A DNA stretch of 64,000 nucleotides from Bacteroidales bacterium (GTDB taxonomy: Bacteria > Bacteroidota > Bacteroidia > Bacteroidales > Bacteroidaceae). The notes below the pieces were generated by a model that worked only from the letters and a program-made list of their open reading frames with translations, searched no databases and was not told where the DNA came from. The position numbers and the translations under genes are program-made. Numbering within the stretch: position 1 is the first letter of the stretch; every line of letters starts with the position of its first letter. The stretch is from positions 56,303 to 120,302 of the forward strand of contig SUXS01000011.1 of the NCBI GenBank assembly GCA_015060865.1, read 5' to 3'. This document shows positions 63,473 to 64,000 of the stretch, piece by piece.

Positions 63473-63503
63473 CAAAATTACAACTTAATTCTGAATTAGC
63501 AAC
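63473..63503 (-). promoter_or_regulatory. Leftward promoter candidate upstream of the CXXX operon region
   Basis: On the minus strand gttg (63500-63503), a 19-nt spacer and taattttg (63473-63480). It could drive the 88-residue ORF and, if no terminator intervenes, the CXXX operon 660 bp further on. No closer TAnnTTTG element was found before 62813. Confidence 0.5.
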
Positions 63504-63539
63504 AATGGACTCATATTATTTTTAATGTTTTAGAGCATA

Positions 63540-63691
63540 ACACGCTTTTCGTGTGCGATAACGATGAGACAGCCTTTGGCTGTACGATAACGAAAACTAA
63601 GCAGCAGAGCTGCAGGTTAGTCATCGCGATGCGATGGGTTAATAGCAACTGCGTTGCTGGTTAAAGGTTAAGGGGGAGCAACAACGGTTGC
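63540..63691. repeat. Row of six small hairpins with different stems
   Basis: Hairpins with 3-5 nt loops: acacg-ctttt-cgtgt (63540-63554), acagcc-ttt-ggctgt (63569-63583), gcagc-aga-gctgc (63601-63613), catcgc-gat-gcgatg (63622-63636), agcaac-tgc-gttgct (63644-63658) and gcaac-aacg-gttgc (63678-63691). ggttag/ggttaat/ggttaa links follow three of them. No coding frame is convincing here. Confidence 0.75.
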
Positions 63692-63772
63692 AACGTTGAC
63701 GAAATAGTGTTTTCCTGTTTTAGACTAAGGTATCGGTTTTAAGCTATAACATGCTGTATATATTACGTTTAT

Positions 63773-63804
63773 CCACCGACACCCCCGTTGAGGGGTGTCG
63801 GTGG
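63773..63804. repeat. 13-bp stem hairpin before the IS end
   Basis: ccaccgacacccc / ggggtgtcggtgg around cgttga. It lies 36 bp left of the insertion sequence and has no T-run. Confidence 0.75.
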
Positions 63805-63839
63805 CTCTTCGTCTGCGACCGATACCCCGCAACGTGAAG

Positions 63840-64000
63840 TGACCCCAAGAGTTTGGACAAAAAACTTTAGGGTTTTCTTTATGAACAAAAAACACGATTA
63901 TGCAGCATTGCTCAAGTATATGAGAATGCTCGAAGAAGGTTATTCCTTTATTCACATTTCTGACAAGTATGGCATTAGCGAGAAGCGGTTGAAATACTTA
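63840..64000 (+). mobile_element. Left end of an IS3-type insertion sequence (partial)
   Basis: The end sequence tgaccccaagagtttggaca begins at 63840 and resembles IS3/IS150-group ends. It is followed after 41 bp by the start of the first transposase frame. The element continues past the window. Confidence 0.7.
63881..64000 (+). CDS. IS3-family transposase OrfA, N-terminal part (partial)
   Basis: The first 40 residues (MNKKHDYAALLKYMRMLEE, SFIHISDKYGISEKRLKYL) form a helix-turn-helix domain of the kind that starts OrfA of IS3/IS150-type elements. The frame is open at the window end. It is inside the IS that begins at 63840. Confidence 0.7.
   Translation, partial: MNKKHDYAALLKYMRMLEEGYSFIHISDKYGISEKRLKYL

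Noticed and set aside
63725..63955. 76-residue minus-strand ORF near the window end
   Set aside because: Runs through the hairpin and the left IS end and opposes the transposase start; probably chance.

Overview
The window is a piece of a Bacteroidales chromosome, probably Prevotellaceae-like or a close relative. The evidence is the TAnnTTTG/TTTG promoter signature upstream of many genes, Bacteroidetes-only families (DUF4293, DUF4837, DUF4270, the short glycogen-synthase-like GT5, GH110), a lipoprotein TamA (TamL-like) next to TamB, and a C-terminal sorting-like tail on the first, truncated protein. No rRNA, tRNA or CRISPR array was seen. Base composition is patchy: about 1-15 kb and 31-52 kb are AT-richer, while dnaK-mscS, the galactose operon, folC, dsbD, GH110 and the gcv genes are strongly GC-rich at third codon positions.

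Layout. 0-5 kb (+): end of a secreted protein, bamD, rpoZ, a DUF4293 membrane protein, then UDP-ManNAc dehydrogenase and a GT4 glycosyltransferase. 5-8.2 kb (-): a tyrosine phenol-lyase/tryptophanase-family lyase and a Na+-coupled NSS amino-acid transporter. 8.3-14.3 kb (+): tamB and tamL. 14.4-19 kb: recA (-), dnaK and an MscS-type channel (+). 19-25.8 kb (-): a sugar MFS transporter, a galactose operon (galM, sugar MFS transporter, galK) and folC. 25.8-26.6 kb: a gene-free stretch of mobile-element debris. 26.6-31.4 kb: dsbD (+), engB (-) and a GH110 alpha-galactosidase (+). 31.5-35 kb (-): lolD, tcdA and a CPA2 antiporter. 35-39.4 kb (+): asd, rlmN, DUF4837 and pdxA. 39.5-42 kb (-): clpC. 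42.4-49.3 kb (+): an efflux operon with three consecutive membrane-fusion lipoproteins, a MacB-like permease, its ATPase and a TolC-family protein. 49.4-57.9 kb (-): DUF4270 lipoprotein, GT5 protein, split glycine cleavage system (gcvT-gcvH-gcvPA-gcvPB) and purM.

58.4-62.8 kb (-) is the most interesting region. It reads as one operon: a small beta-barrel protein, a Cys-rich precursor peptide with both a twin-arginine motif and a lipobox followed by about twelve CXXX units, a radical SAM/SPASM maturase, a second SPASM-type maturase without the radical SAM cysteine motif, a small modification-system protein, and tatA and tatC joined to it by 4-bp overlaps. I infer a ribosomally made, post-translationally modified peptide (RiPP) that is exported through its own Tat translocase and anchored as a lipoprotein. 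The window ends in a hairpin-rich stretch and the left end of an IS3-type insertion sequence.

A second theme is repeats. Short-period words such as gttgactgttgac, aattgacaattgac and tttcatctttccac lie between genes and also inside gcvPB (twice) and dsbD (once), where they are translated. There is also a MITE whose ends match an IS982-family remnant about 7 kb away, a repeated hairpin-promoter cassette upstream of purM and dsbD, and a 60-bp perfect palindrome.
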